DNA from: Edaphobacter sp. | Lineage (GTDB): Bacteria > Acidobacteriota > Terriglobia > Terriglobales > Acidobacteriaceae | NCBI GenBank assembly: GCA_025462645.1 | Contig: JAOAPB010000084.1 | Location: 54,215-118,214 of the forward strand | Length of the DNA: 64,000 nucleotides | Reading direction: 5' to 3' | Shown here: positions 44,900 to 53,800 of the stretch, piece by piece | Numbering within the stretch: the first letter of the stretch is position 1 | Layout: each line of letters starts with the position of its first letter | The notes under the pieces: generated by a model | Databases searched by the model: none | What the model saw: only the letters and a program-made list of their open reading frames with translations | Told to the model about the DNA's origin: nothing | Program-made: the position numbers and the translations under genes

Positions 44900-46117
44900 A
44901 TGCCGAACACCATCACCGAGACAAAAAGCGAGACCAAATTCGACCTCTCCACCATCCAATCCGCCCTCCACGAAAATAAAATGGACGGCTGGCTCTTCTA
45001 CGACCACCACAACCGCGACCACCTCGCCTATCGTATCCTCGGCTTGCCCCCCAACCAGCACGTCACCCGCCGCTGGTACTACTTCATCCCCGCCACCGGC
45101 GAGCCCCGCAAGCTCGTCCACCGCATCGAAAGTGGAAAGCTCGACTCCCTTCCCGGCCTCCGCGAGGAGTACTCCTCCTGGCAGGAGCTCGAAGCCCGAC
45201 TCGAAGCCATGCTCGCTGGCCAGACAAAGCTGGCCATGCAGTACTCCCCCCGCAACGCCATCATGTACGTCTCGCTGGTCGACGCCGGCACCGTCGAGCT
45301 TCTCCGTTCCTTCGGCAAGCAGATCGTCAGCTCTGCCGACCTCGTCAGCCACTTTGAAGCCGTCCTCACCGACGAGCAGCTCGCCACCCACTACGAAGCG
45401 CAGCGTCGCCTCGACGAGATCCTTGCCGAAGGCTGGCGCGAGATCGGCCGCCGCGTTCGAGCGAATCATGCAGCAAGCGACGAGTACAGCATCGTCGAGT
45501 TCCTCCAGCAGGCCATCAAGCGTGCCTCCATGGTCACCGAGCACGGCCCCAACGTCAGCGTCGGCCCCAACTCCGCCGACTCCCACTACGAGCCCACGCG
45601 CGCCTCCTCCAAACCCATCCGCCGCGGAGACTTCGTCCTCATCGACATATGGGCCAAACTCGCCAACCAGCCCGAGGCCATCTGGTACGACATCACCTGG
45701 ACCGGCGTCGTTGACCGTGAGCCCACCGACCGCGAGCACCTCGTCTTCAACACAGTCCGCGACGCCCGCGACGCCTCCATCGCCTTCGTCAAGGAGGCCT
45801 TCGCCATCAACACCCTCATCGCCGGCTGGCAGGCCGACGACGCCTCTCGCGCCGTCATCCGCGCAGCAGGCTTCGCCGACTACTTCACCCACCGGACCGG
45901 TCACAACATTGCGACCGAACTCCACGGCAACGGAGCTCACCTCGACAACCTCGAGACTCACGACGAGCGCCTCATCCTGCCCAACACCTGCTTCTCCGTC
46001 GAACCCGGCCTCTACTTCCCCGGCGAGTTCGGCATCCGCAACGAAGTCAACATGATCACCCGTCCCGGCAAAGCCGAAGTCACCGGCCGAATCCAGAACG
46101 AGCTGGTCCGTATCTGA
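44900..46117 (+). CDS. M24-family metallopeptidase (Xaa-Pro aminopeptidase-like)
   Basis: 405 residues from ATG 44900, which has AGGAGGGGG five bases upstream; a start at 44849 would add 17 residues but lacks such a site. A creatinase-like N-terminal domain (FYDHHNRDHLAYRILG) precedes the pita-bread catalytic domain. The five metal ligands are visible: Asp in LIDIWAK, Asp in WYDITW, His in HRTGHNI, Glu in SVEPGLY and Glu in IRNEVNM. Likely a cytoplasmic dipeptidase or aminopeptidase P-type enzyme. Substrate range is inferred. Confidence 0.87.
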   Translation: MPNTITETKSETKFDLSTIQSALHENKMDGWLFYDHHNRDHLAYRILGLPPNQHVTRRWYYFIPATGEPRKLVHRIESGKLDSLPGLREEYSSWQELEARLEAMLAGQTKLAMQYSPRNAIMYVSLVDAGTVELLRSFGKQIVSSADLVSHFEAVLTDEQLATHYEAQRRLDEILAEGWREIGRRVRANHAASDEYSIVEFLQQAIKRASMVTEHGPNVSVGPNSADSHYEPTRASSKPIRRGDFVLIDIWAKLANQPEAIWYDITWTGVVDREPTDREHLVFNTVRDARDASIAFVKEAFAINTLIAGWQADDASRAVIRAAGFADYFTHRTGHNIATELHGNGAHLDNLETHDERLILPNTCFSVEPGLYFPGEFGIRNEVNMITRPGKAEVTGRIQNELVRI

Positions 46118-46184
46118 GCGAGAGCAGGCCGCATCTCTGCACAACAACGAAGTTGCTTGTCAAGCTGTTATCATCACATCTGAG

Positions 46185-46601
46185 ATGACCTCGAACGTAC
46201 AAGCGACCGCTGGCACCGCTCAAAAGGCCTCGACGATGCCGGCCGCACTGGTCCTCATCGCCGGATGGCTCATCCCGGGCGCAGGCCACTTCCTTCTTCG
46301 CAAATGGATTCGTGGCTCCCTGATCTTCGTCTCGATTGTGGCCATGTTCTCCATCGGAATAGCCCTGAAGGGCAAGGTCTACTCGCCCAATACCTCTGAA
46401 CTGTTAGATATGCTGAACTTCGCAGGGGACCTCGGCACCGGCCTGCTCTACGCTCTGGCGCGGGTGTTCGAGCTGGGCCAGGGTTCGGTCCAGATAGCGG
46501 TGGCGGACTATGGCACGAAGTTCATCGTGGTTGCGGGTTTGCTGAACATTATCTCCGCCGTGGATGCGCACTCCTTGGCAACCGGAAGGAAGGCCTCGTG
46601 A
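46185..46601 (+). CDS. Small membrane protein (DUF6677-like)
   Basis: 138 residues with three or four hydrophobic segments: ALVLIAGWLIPGAGHFLL, GSLIFVSIVAMFSIGIAL, a weaker central one, and FIVVAGLLNIISAVDAH near the end. The GWLIPGAGHFLLRKWIRG stretch resembles a TM2-type turn in proteins annotated DUF6677 in acidobacteria. No known function. It overlaps the next gene by GTGA, so the two are coupled. Confidence 0.72.
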   Translation: MTSNVQATAGTAQKASTMPAALVLIAGWLIPGAGHFLLRKWIRGSLIFVSIVAMFSIGIALKGKVYSPNTSELLDMLNFAGDLGTGLLYALARVFELGQGSVQIAVADYGTKFIVVAGLLNIISAVDAHSLATGRKAS

Positions 46602-46774
46602 CCATCTCCCACTTCGGCGCTGTGCTACTGTTCTCGCTGTTTACCTCTATCGTGTTCGGAATCACGCAACGCTCTGAGCCACGGATGATGATCCGTTTTG
46701 GAGCCTTTTGCTTCGCGCTGTTTGTCGGCGGGACCATCGTGGCGAGCTGGGCAATGTGGCTGATCAAACACTAA
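46598..46774 (+). CDS. 58-residue membrane protein, GTG start
   Basis: Starts at GTG 46598 inside the TGA of the previous gene (GTGA overlap) with GGAAGGAAGG about ten bases upstream. It encodes two membrane helices (HFGAVLLFSLFTSIVFGI and CFALFVGGTIVASWAMWLI) joined by a basic loop and ending in LIKH. The coupling, ribosome site and hydrophobic pattern support a real gene. Function unknown; it probably works with its partner in the membrane. Confidence 0.7.
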   Translation: MTISHFGAVLLFSLFTSIVFGITQRSEPRMMIRFGAFCFALFVGGTIVASWAMWLIKH

Positions 46775-47318
46775 TCGCTTCGAAATTAGCGAAACTCAAA
46801 TCTGTCAAGCCCCATCTCCCATAAATAAGTACAAATAAAAGAGATAGTCCCTGCATATTAGTTTTGGTCCATCCGTTACACTGGATACAGGATTCAACAG
46901 AGCCCCGGCGAACCGCTGAGGCTTTCTTTTTGAGTCAGAAACCCATTAGAAACAACAATTTACATATAACTTCTTTGAATGGAATAGTTTATCCCTAAAC
47001 CGTTTAGATAGAATAGTTTAGCAAGGAAAACATTCTCTATCTCATTGATCTCAAGGCACTTACTTCTAGATAACCCCCCTGGGGGTATCTCCCCTCATAA
47101 AGGAGGTCACGACACTCCAGGGGAGCCGTACTCCTGGTGGTCGACTACAGAAGTGTGGGAGCGCCTGATGGCATACCAAAAAGGAGTTGATCGGCTTGAA
47201 GCGAAGGCGATATTTACCGCAATAGCGACGGTTACTTACCTTAGTTAGCGAAACAAAAAACGAATGGTATTAAGACCTTTGTGCAAGCTATTCTAACTAC
47301 TAAAATCAACGGTGATAG
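46775..47318. other. Intergenic region carrying non-coding element copy B
   Basis: Blocks shared with 16403-16772, in order: CTGTCAAGCCCC (46802-46813), GCATATTAGTTTT (46853-46865), TACACT/ATACAG, a hairpin (46901-46923), AT-rich DNA with TTAGAA and TTTAGAT, CCCCCCTGGGGG (about 47074-47085) and a strong AAAGGAGGT (47099-47107). A 67-codon open frame at 47045-47248 is not aligned to that ribosome-like site and has no known family. Confidence 0.6.
46901..46931 (+). terminator. Hairpin with T-run (element B)
   Basis: AGCC / GGCT outer stem with inner pairing around a CGAACCG loop, then TTTCTTTTT. Less perfect than the copy at 16548 but in the same place relative to GCATATTAGTTTT (49 bases). It can act as a terminator on the plus strand. 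Confidence 0.5.
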
Positions 47319-48773
47319 ATGACTGCAGTACGTCGATCTGAGAGTGAAAACGTAAGATCCAGAGCCATTTGGACGCGAGAATTGCTGGATTGTCATCCAG
47401 AGCAGGAGTGCGATGAGCTGGTTCAGCTGACGGCTTCGCTGTGCGGGGCTCCCATCGGTCTACTGACGCTGTTAGACGAACGACATCAGTGGTTCAGGGT
47501 ATCCGAAGGGTTGAGGTTGGGAGACGTTGCACGGGAGATTGCCTTCTGCGCTCATGCGATCCGACAGGATGGCTTGTTCGTTGTAAAAGACGCGTTGATG
47601 GATGCCAGATTTGGCACGAATCCGCTGGTGACGGGGGAGCCAGTGCTGCGATTCTACGCCGGGGTGCCACTGCATACGACGGACGGACACACGCTGGGAA
47701 CACTCTGTGTGATCGATACGAAGCCCCGGATACTCACCGCGGAGCAGGCACATGCCCTGGAGGTCATGGGACGGCAGATCAGCGCTCGAATGGAGCTGCG
47801 TGTCCAGCGGAAGATCCTCGAAGAGGTCGTACAAGAGAAGGAAAAGGCATCCGCCAGCCTGCAAGCGAGCGAGGAGCTGTTTCGAGCGTTCATGAATGCC
47901 AGCCCCTTTCTCAGCTACATCAAGGACGCTGCGGGGCGTCTCCTGTTTTATAACAGGAGCTTCGCGCAACGGTTCGGAGTAACCGAGTATGCCTGGTTGG
48001 GCAGGACGGATGAGCAGCTGTGGTCACGAAATCTCACGAAGTCGGTCCGGACGCACGATCTGGAGGTAATGGCTGGCGGTCAGATCGTCGAGACAGAGGA
48101 GCACATTCGCGGAGCCGATGGCAAGATCAGCTCGCTTCGCTCCTTCAAGTTCCCATGCCATGATTCCGCCGGAAATGTGCTGCTGGCTGGGGTCGCAGTC
48201 GATGTCTCCGAAGAAGTGGCGCACAAGGCCGAGCTGGAGCGGTATCACCGGGAGCTCGAGGAGGCCAACGACCAATTGCGAAAGCTGGCTGTAACGGACG
48301 AGTTGACCGGATTGCGAAACCGGCGCGCCTTCGAAGAGCGCCTGGTCATGGAGTTCTCCATGGCACGACGACGCAAACGGCAGCTCTCCATACTGCTGCT
48401 CGACGTAGACAACTTCAAGCTGATCAACGATCGTTGGGGCCATGCGTCGGGTGACGACGTTTTGCGGCGACTGGGAATGATTCTGCGTACAACGATTCGG
48501 CTGCCGGACATGCCCGCTCGGTATGGTGGAGAAGAGTTTGTGGTGCTGCTGCCGGAGAGCGGCGAGGAAAGCGCCATGGGGTTGGCTCGTCGCGTCATGC
48601 AGCGGGTGGCCACAGAAGAGTGGGAGAACGAGCCGGTAACGGTGAGCATGGGAATGGCTTCTATGAACGACTCTCTAATCCATGGATACCAGCTAGTGGA
48701 GTTAGCCGATGAAGCCCTGTATGCAGCCAAGCGTGCTGGCAAGAATCGCGTTATGGTGCACAGTGGAGAGTAA
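47319..48773 (+). CDS. GAF-PAS-GGDEF diguanylate cyclase
   Basis: 484 residues, no membrane segment. GAF domain at about 25-165 (LLDERHQWFRVSEGL, IAFCAHAI), PAS domain about 185-305 (FRAFMNASPFLSYIKDAAGR), then GGDEF about 325-480: VTDELTGLRNRRAFEERL, LLDVDNFKLINDRWGHASGD and the active-site loop YGGEEF. It should make c-di-GMP under control of a cytoplasmic signal sensed by GAF or PAS. An RxxD inhibitory site is not obvious. It stands alone after element B and ends at a shared terminator. Confidence 0.93.
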   Translation: MTAVRRSESENVRSRAIWTRELLDCHPEQECDELVQLTASLCGAPIGLLTLLDERHQWFRVSEGLRLGDVAREIAFCAHAIRQDGLFVVKDALMDARFGTNPLVTGEPVLRFYAGVPLHTTDGHTLGTLCVIDTKPRILTAEQAHALEVMGRQISARMELRVQRKILEEVVQEKEKASASLQASEELFRAFMNASPFLSYIKDAAGRLLFYNRSFAQRFGVTEYAWLGRTDEQLWSRNLTKSVRTHDLEVMAGGQIVETEEHIRGADGKISSLRSFKFPCHDSAGNVLLAGVAVDVSEEVAHKAELERYHRELEEANDQLRKLAVTDELTGLRNRRAFEERLVMEFSMARRRKRQLSILLLDVDNFKLINDRWGHASGDDVLRRLGMILRTTIRLPDMPARYGGEEFVVLLPESGEESAMGLARRVMQRVATEEWENEPVTVSMGMASMNDSLIHGYQLVELADEALYAAKRAGKNRVMVHSGE

Positions 48774-48786
48774 AGGATTATGACAT

Positions 48787-48827
48787 CAAGCAAAGAGGCG
48801 CACCGATCGGGTGCGCCTCTTTGCTTG
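48787..48827. terminator. Bidirectional terminator between cyclase and ribosomal operon
   Basis: Arms 48787-48804 and 48810-48827 pair over 18 bp with a GATCG loop; A-rich 5' and T-rich 3' flanks inside the arms let it work on both strands. It separates the converging diguanylate cyclase gene and rplQ. Confidence 0.85.
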
Positions 48828-48845
48828 GTGCTGGATACGAAATTT

Positions 48846-49325
48846 CTATGGCTCAGCGTTGGGATCTGGAGCTTCGCCGGGATTCTGCTCTTCCATCTGC
48901 TTAGCCAGCTCCTCGCGTTTCTTCGTGCGGGCTTCGGCGCGCTTCTGAGCCTTCTCGTTGAGCTCGTGCTCGGCTCCGAGAAGCTCGATAAAGGCCATCT
49001 CGGCAGCGTCACCCTTGCGGGCTCCGGTCCGGGTAATGCGCAAGTAGCCTCCGTTACGTGCGGCATAACGAGGAGCGACGACGGCGAAGAGGCGGTCGAC
49101 CGACTCAGGCGTCATAAGGTAGGCCGCAGCCTGGCGGCGGGCATGCACGTCACCGCGCTTGCCAAGAGTAATCATCTTCTCGACGATGGGGCGGGTCGCC
49201 TTGCACTTGGTGATGGTGGTTTCGACGCGATCCATCACGATGATGGATGTAACCAGATTGCGCAGCATGGCGCGGCGATGGCTGGTATTGCGGCCTAATT
49301 TGAATCCTGCATTGCGGTGACGCAT
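48846..49325 (-). CDS. rplQ: Ribosomal protein L17
   Basis: 159 residues. MRHRNAGFKLGRNTSHRRAM and the NLVTSIIVMDRVETTITKCK stretch are diagnostic. A charged C-terminal tail rich in Glu, Lys and Pro (from about 128) extends beyond the typical 120-residue core. GGAGA precedes the ATG. Last gene of the alpha operon, after rpoA, ending at a strong terminator. Confidence 0.96.
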   Translation of the reverse strand: MRHRNAGFKLGRNTSHRRAMLRNLVTSIIVMDRVETTITKCKATRPIVEKMITLGKRGDVHARRQAAAYLMTPESVDRLFAVVAPRYAARNGGYLRITRTGARKGDAAEMAFIELLGAEHELNEKAQKRAEARTKKREELAKQMEEQNPGEAPDPNAEP

Positions 49326-49462
49326 GGTGTAATCTCCTTCGACTCGGCTTAGGCCGGGAGTCGGGATTGCTTAGAATGCGCGCGAGGCGTAAGGCTTCGT
49401 GCGGATGGTGCATACAAATAGAACCAGCGGTGACGAAGAGATACTCGCCACCGCCTGTTCAA

Positions 49463-50560
49463 TTAGAAGTTCTCTGCTTCGTGGGGAAGATCGAGGTCTT
49501 CATCGTCCTCGTCATCCTCATCGTCGTCATCGAAGTTGCCGAAGCTGGCGGCAAGCGTGGCTGCTGGCAGCACAGAGGTTGGTCCGGGCTGCGGATTGCC
49601 GTTCTCGTCGATCTTCATGCCGAGAGAGAGGCCCATCTGCGCCAGAATCTCCTTGATCTCGTTCAGGGACTTGCGACCGAAGTTCTTCGTCTTCAACATC
49701 TCGGCTTCAGTCTTCTGGATGAGCTCGCCGATGGTGGCGATGTTGGCATTCTTCAGGCAGTTGTAGCTGCGGACGGAGAGCTCAAGCTCTTCAACCGAGC
49801 GGTTGAGGTTCTCATTCCTTAGGGCGGGACCATCGTGCAGGCCATCGTGGCCAGCTTCGAGCTCTTCCTCGAAGTTGATGAAGATGGTCATGTGGTCCTT
49901 GAGCAGCTTGGCGGAGAGGCCAAGCGCGTCTGCCGGAAGCACAGTGCCGTTGGTCCAGATCTCGAGCGTCAGCTTGTCGAAGTCAGTGATCTGACCGAGA
50001 CGCGCTGCCTCAACAAGGTAGTTGACCTTGCGGACGGGAGAGTGAACGGAGTCAACCGGAATAAAGCCGAGGCCGAGATCGCCGTCGAAGTTCTTATCGG
50101 CTGAGATGTAGCCGCGGCCACGCTTCAGGCGCATCTCCATGTCGATCTTGCCGCCCTCGGAGATGGTGCAGATGTAGACGTCCTTGTCGAGGATCTCGAC
50201 ATCGCCATCAGCCTCGATAGAACCGGAGGTAACAACGCCGGCCTGGTCGGCACGAAGGTAGAGAGCCTTGGGGCCATCGCCATTGAGCTTGAACGGAATC
50301 TGCTTAAGGTTCAGGATGATGTCGGTCGCGTCTTCGACAACGCCGGTGATCGACTGGAACTCATGCAGAACGCCCTCGATGCGAACGGCAGTTACGGCCG
50401 CGCCTTCGATCGAAGAGAGAAGGGTGCGACGAAGCGCATTGCCTATGGTCGTACCGAAGCCACGCTCAAAAGGCTGTGCTGAAAATTTACCGTACTTGTC
50501 GGTGAGTGTTTCGTTTTCGACTGCAAGACGCTTGGGCTTCTGAAAACCTCTCCAAAGCAT
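49463..50560 (-). CDS. rpoA: RNA polymerase alpha subunit
   Basis: 365 residues. The N-terminal dimerisation domain has [12 protein letters not shown] [20 protein letters not shown], and the C-terminal domain [20 protein letters not shown] with [14 protein letters not shown] contacts UP elements and activators. After the C-terminal domain a 40-residue tail ends in a run of Asp/Glu, unusual compared with the roughly 330-residue enzymes of most bacteria. AAAGGAG precedes the ATG. Confidence 0.97.
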   Translation of the reverse strand: MLWRGFQKPKRLAVENETLTDKYGKFSAQPFERGFGTTIGNALRRTLLSSIEGAAVTAVRIEGVLHEFQSITGVVEDATDIILNLKQIPFKLNGDGPKALYLRADQAGVVTSGSIEADGDVEILDKDVYICTISEGGKIDMEMRLKRGRGYISADKNFDGDLGLGFIPVDSVHSPVRKVNYLVEAARLGQITDFDKLTLEIWTNGTVLPADALGLSAKLLKDHMTIFINFEEELEAGHDGLHDGPALRNENLNRSVEELELSVRSYNCLKNANIATIGELIQKTEAEMLKTKNFGRKSLNEIKEILAQMGLSLGMKIDENGNPQPGPTSVLPAATLAASFGNFDDDDEDDEDDEDLDLPHEAENF

Positions 50561-50647
50561 GTGTTTCTCCTTTATCCGTCCTAGCCGCGATGCATTTTGC
50601 GGACTGGCGGGTGGTTCTGTTGCGTTAGATTGTAGTGGTACGGATGA

Positions 50648-50691
50648 CCTGCCTGCCGCAGCGAAAACATATCTCCACTGCGGCAGGCAGG
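50648..50691 (-). promoter_or_regulatory. Inverted repeat between rpsD and rpoA
   Basis: Perfect 14-bp arms (50648-50661 and 50678-50691) around a 16-base loop, with no T-run on the minus strand. It may be an mRNA processing or protein-binding structure within the alpha operon; S4 control is a possibility by analogy only. Confidence 0.5.
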
Positions 50692-50704
50692 CAAAACTTG
50701 ACTC

Positions 50705-51337
50705 TTACTTCGAGTAGAGTTCGACGATCAGCTGCTCGTTGACAGGCAGGTTGACGTCTTCGCGCTTCGGCAGAGCAATAACCTTGCCGGAGAGATTGTC
50801 ACGGTTGATGTCCAGCCACGCAACCGTGCGCTGACCGCTGGCGAAGTTCTTCGACTCTTCCAGAATGACAAGCGCCTTGGAGCCTTCGCGGATCGCGATC
50901 TCATCCCCGACCTTGCACTGGAACGAAGGAATATTAACCTTGCGGCCGTTGACGCTAACATGGCCGTGACGGACGACTTGGCGAGCCTGACGACGGCTCA
51001 TCGCAAAGCCGAGGCGGTAAGCCACATTGTCCAGACGGGTCTCAAGCTGCTGCAGCAACAGTTCACCGGTAACGCCGGTCTTGTTGGACGCCTTTTGATA
51101 GTAAGCGCGAAACTGAGTCTCGAGGGTGAAGTAGATGCGCTTGGCCTTCTGCTTCTCACGAAGCTGCAGGCCGTAACCGACAACCTTCTTGACCTTGCGG
51201 GACTGGCCATGCTGGCCCGGGGGGAAGTTACGCTTCTCGATGGGGCATTTCTCGGAGAAGCACTTGGCTCCCTTGAGGAAGAGTTTGGTGCCGTCGCGGC
51301 GGCAGAGACGGCAGACGGGTCCTGTGAAACGTGCCAT
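50705..51337 (-). CDS. rpsD: Ribosomal protein S4 (zinc-binding type)
   Basis: 210 residues with the S4 RNA-binding domain ([20 protein letters not shown], then [10 protein letters not shown]). The N-terminus keeps four cysteines (C9, C12, C26, C31), the zinc-containing form of S4. AGGAGC lies before the ATG. S4 starts 30S assembly by binding 16S rRNA and often represses its own operon. It follows rpsK. Confidence 0.97.
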   Translation of the reverse strand: MARFTGPVCRLCRRDGTKLFLKGAKCFSEKCPIEKRNFPPGQHGQSRKVKKVVGYGLQLREKQKAKRIYFTLETQFRAYYQKASNKTGVTGELLLQQLETRLDNVAYRLGFAMSRRQARQVVRHGHVSVNGRKVNIPSFQCKVGDEIAIREGSKALVILEESKNFASGQRTVAWLDINRDNLSGKVIALPKREDVNLPVNEQLIVELYSK

Positions 51338-51414
51338 TTTTATAGCTCCTGACTTCGGTTGTCGATCGTTTTACACGCTGGCAGCGCTTCATCGCGATCC
51401 GGTTGAAAGTACCA

Positions 51415-51453
51415 GACTGAACCTCCCGCGAGACACCCGCCGGAGGTTCAGTC
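51415..51453 (-). promoter_or_regulatory. Inverted repeat between rpsK and rpsD
   Basis: 12-bp perfect arms GACTGAACCTCC (51415-51426) and GGAGGTTCAGTC (51442-51453) around a 15-base loop in the gap between rpsK and rpsD. On the minus strand no T-run follows. It may protect mRNA ends or be a target for autoregulation; this is inference. Confidence 0.45.
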
Positions 51454-51467
51454 AAAAAGAGAAAGCG

Positions 51468-51890
51468 TCAGACGCGACGGCGCTTCGGTGGACGGCAGCC
51501 GTTGTGCGGCATTGGCGTAACGTCGCGGATGCTACGAACTTCGATGCCCGTCGTGGCGAGAGCGCGAATCGCGGACTCGCGGCCAGAGCCGGGACCCGAG
51601 ACGCGCACGTCGACCGAACGAAGACCATGATCGCGGGCTGCGTTGGCTGCGCCAACAGCGGCCTGCTGCGCGGCAAACGGGGTTCCCTTGCGGGAGCCGC
51701 GGAAACCGAGTGAGCCCGAACTCTTCCAGGACAGCGTGTTGCCGGTCTGGTCGGTAATCGTGACGATGGTGTTGTTAAAACTGGCCTGGATGAAGACGAG
51801 GCCAAATGGGACGTTCTTCCGCTCGCGCTTTTTGAACTTCTTATTCTTGCCAGCGGTCTTACCTGCAGGCTTGTTCTGTGTCTTCGCCAT
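51468..51890 (-). CDS. rpsK: Ribosomal protein S11
   Basis: 140 residues. Core signatures [20 protein letters not shown] and [19 protein letters not shown] are invariant in S11, which lines the 30S platform and E site. A short Lys-rich N-terminus is typical. It starts two bases after the rpsM stop with no ribosome site of its own, so translation is probably coupled. Confidence 0.97.
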   Translation of the reverse strand: MAKTQNKPAGKTAGKNKKFKKRERKNVPFGLVFIQASFNNTIVTITDQTGNTLSWKSSGSLGFRGSRKGTPFAAQQAAVGAANAARDHGLRSVDVRVSGPGSGRESAIRALATTGIEVRSIRDVTPMPHNGCRPPKRRRV

Positions 51891-51892
51891 GG

Positions 51893-52273
51893 TTATTTCG
51901 TCGCTTTCTTCTTACCAGCGACGGTGCCCTTGCGGGGCCCCTTGCGGGTACGAGCGTTGGTGTGGGTGCGCTGGCCACGAACTGGAAGTGAGCGGCGATG
52001 ACGGAGGCCACGATAGGACTGAATTTCAATAAGGCGCTTGATGTTGAGCGAGATGTCCTTGCGGAGATCGCCTTCAATCTGGCCCTCAGCTTCAATGACC
52101 TGACGGATGCGGTTCAGCTGATCCTCGTCGAGCGTGCCGACCTTCGCGATCGGATCGACATCCGCCTTCGCGAGGATCTTGGCGGCGCGAGAATCGCCGA
52201 TGCCGAAGATATAGGTGAGACCGATGCGCGCCTGTTTGTTATTAGGGACATCGACTCCAGCAATACGTGCCAT
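51893..52273 (-). CDS. rpsM: Ribosomal protein S13
   Basis: 126 residues: [20 protein letters not shown] at the start, a helix-two-turn-helix middle, and [20 protein letters not shown] near the end. S13 sits on the 30S head and touches P-site tRNA and L5. AAAGGAA precedes the ATG. Between rpmJ and rpsK, the usual order. Confidence 0.97.
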   Translation of the reverse strand: MARIAGVDVPNNKQARIGLTYIFGIGDSRAAKILAKADVDPIAKVGTLDEDQLNRIRQVIEAEGQIEGDLRKDISLNIKRLIEIQSYRGLRHRRSLPVRGQRTHTNARTRKGPRKGTVAGKKKATK

Positions 52274-52425
52274 GGGGTTCCTTTTCGGTTCGTCTTCGTA
52301 GCTTCGCCACGAAAGCGGGGTGATCGGTTTGCGGTCTGACCGCTGGGTTCAACGCAAGCCTTTGATATCGAGGAATCGACATCGGCTAACTAGCCCAGCG
52401 GGTCCGGAACTTTGCCAGAAGCTCG

Positions 52426-52539
52426 CTAGCCCTGGCGCTGCTTGTGCTTGGCGTTCTCGCAGATGACGCGAACGACGCCACGGCGGTGGATCACCTTGCA
52501 TTTGTCGCAGATCTTCTTTACTGATGCACGGACCTTCAT
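52426..52539 (-). CDS. rpmJ: Ribosomal protein L36 (zinc-ribbon type)
   Basis: A 37-residue gene: [20 protein letters not shown], then [16 protein letters not shown]11, C14, C27 and H32 are the zinc ligands of the C+ form. It lies between infA and rpsM, its usual place at the spc-alpha boundary. AGGAG precedes the ATG. Confidence 0.95.
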   Translation of the reverse strand: MKVRASVKKICDKCKVIHRRGVVRVICENAKHKQRQG

Positions 52540-52659
52540 AAAACTCCTAAAGACAGCTATTAGCCCAGCCTCTGGTTAGAGGCATGCTAGTTCATTCTTG
52601 TATTGCTGTATTTCCAGCTAAAAGCTAAGAGCTAAGAGCCGGAGGCTAGATCGCACCGT

Positions 52660-52878
52660 CTACTTGTAGCGGTAGACAATGCGGCCACGATTGAGATCGT
52701 ACGGGCTGAGCTCAATCGCGACGCGGTCGCCGGGGAGGATGCGGATGAAGTTCTTGCGCATACGTCCGGAGACGTGCGCAAGGGCCTGATGCTTGTTCTC
52801 AAGCTCAACCTTGAACATCGCATTCGGCAGGGTTTCGACAACCACTGCCATTACTTCAATTGCATCTTCCTTCGACAA
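52660..52878 (-). CDS. infA: Translation initiation factor IF-1, TTG start
   Basis: The 72-residue IF-1 starts at TTG 52878 ([20 protein letters not shown] follows) because AAAGGAG lies a few bases upstream and the family begins with M-S/A-K-E-D. An ATG at 52923 would add 15 residues not found in IF-1. The S1-like OB fold ends [20 protein letters not shown] and GRIVYRYK. It binds the A site during initiation. Between map and rpmJ. Confidence 0.93.
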   Translation of the reverse strand: MSKEDAIEVMAVVVETLPNAMFKVELENKHQALAHVSGRMRKNFIRILPGDRVAIELSPYDLNRGRIVYRYK

Positions 52879-53047
52879 ACGATTCTCCTTTGGAAGTTCG
52901 AGGGCTAAGCCCTTTATTTCCATAACTTGTTCAGCGAGCCGAATCCACTACTCTGTTCGAACTGAGAAGTTTGGATTCCGGGATAGTGCCATGTCCCGTA
53001 CTTACGCACACAGCATCTTTTATAGTACCCCAAACCTGATGATTTTC

Positions 53048-53797
53048 CTACCGGGTCAGTACCATCGGACCATCTTTTGTGATGGCTACCGTGTGCTCGA
53101 AGTGAGCACTAAAGCTGCTGTCATCGGTTACAGCGGTCCAACCATCTTTCAAAACATGTACTTCGGGACCACCAGCATTGATCATGGGCTCAATAGCGAG
53201 GACCATACCGGCCTTCAGGCGAGGACCTTTGCCCCTGACTCCGAAGTTCGGAACCTGGGGATCTTCATGCATGGAACGACCGATTCCGTGACCGACAAAC
53301 TCGCGAACGACCCCGAAGCCTTCGGCCTCGCATAGATCCTGGACTGCAGCGGAGACGTCGCCCAGACGGCCACCAACCTTGCACTGCTCGATAGCCCTCT
53401 CAAGCGAGGCGCTAGTGACATCAAGCAGTTTGCGGGTCTCCGGAGTAACTTCGCCGATGGGATAGGTGACGGCCGCATCGGAATAAAAGCCGTCAATGAT
53501 GACGCCGCAATCGATCGACAGGATGTCACCCTCTTTTAGGATGCGCTTAGCGTTGGGCATCCCGTGGACAACCTCCTCATTGACAGAGGTACAAAGGGCG
53601 GAAGGATAGCCATGATACCCCTTGAAAGCCGCGATGGCGCCCAACTCGGCGATCTTGCGGACTGCAATCTCTTCCAAATCCATGGTGGAGACGCCCGGGA
53701 TAACGTGGGGAGCGATGGCATCGTGGACTTGGCGAAGGGCCTTGCCAGAGATCCGCATCTTCTCGATCTCGTGCAGCGTTTTGATCATGATGGCCAT
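53048..53797 (-). CDS. map: Methionine aminopeptidase, type I
   Basis: 249 residues. The metal and catalytic residues are all visible: His79 (VVHGMP), Asp96 (SIDCG), Asp107 (YSDAA), His170 (GHGIG), Glu203 (AIEPM) and Glu234 (FEHTV). Removes the initiator Met from new proteins. The start could also be the Met at codon 4. It follows adk by three bases, within the spc block. Confidence 0.96.
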   Translation of the reverse strand: MAIMIKTLHEIEKMRISGKALRQVHDAIAPHVIPGVSTMDLEEIAVRKIAELGAIAAFKGYHGYPSALCTSVNEEVVHGMPNAKRILKEGDILSIDCGVIIDGFYSDAAVTYPIGEVTPETRKLLDVTSASLERAIEQCKVGGRLGDVSAAVQDLCEAEGFGVVREFVGHGIGRSMHEDPQVPNFGVRGKGPRLKAGMVLAIEPMINAGGPEVHVLKDGWTAVTDDSSFSAHFEHTVAITKDGPMVLTR

Positions 53798-53800
53798 AAG

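Noticed and set aside
44813..46147. 444-codon antisense frame opposite the M24 peptidase gene
   Set aside because: The sense strand has all five metal ligands and a strong ribosome site; the antisense product is Val/Gly/Asp-rich with no motif.
47045..47248. 67-codon frame within element B
   Set aside because: Not linked to the strong AAAGGAGGT (which lies inside it), no counterpart in element A, no known family.
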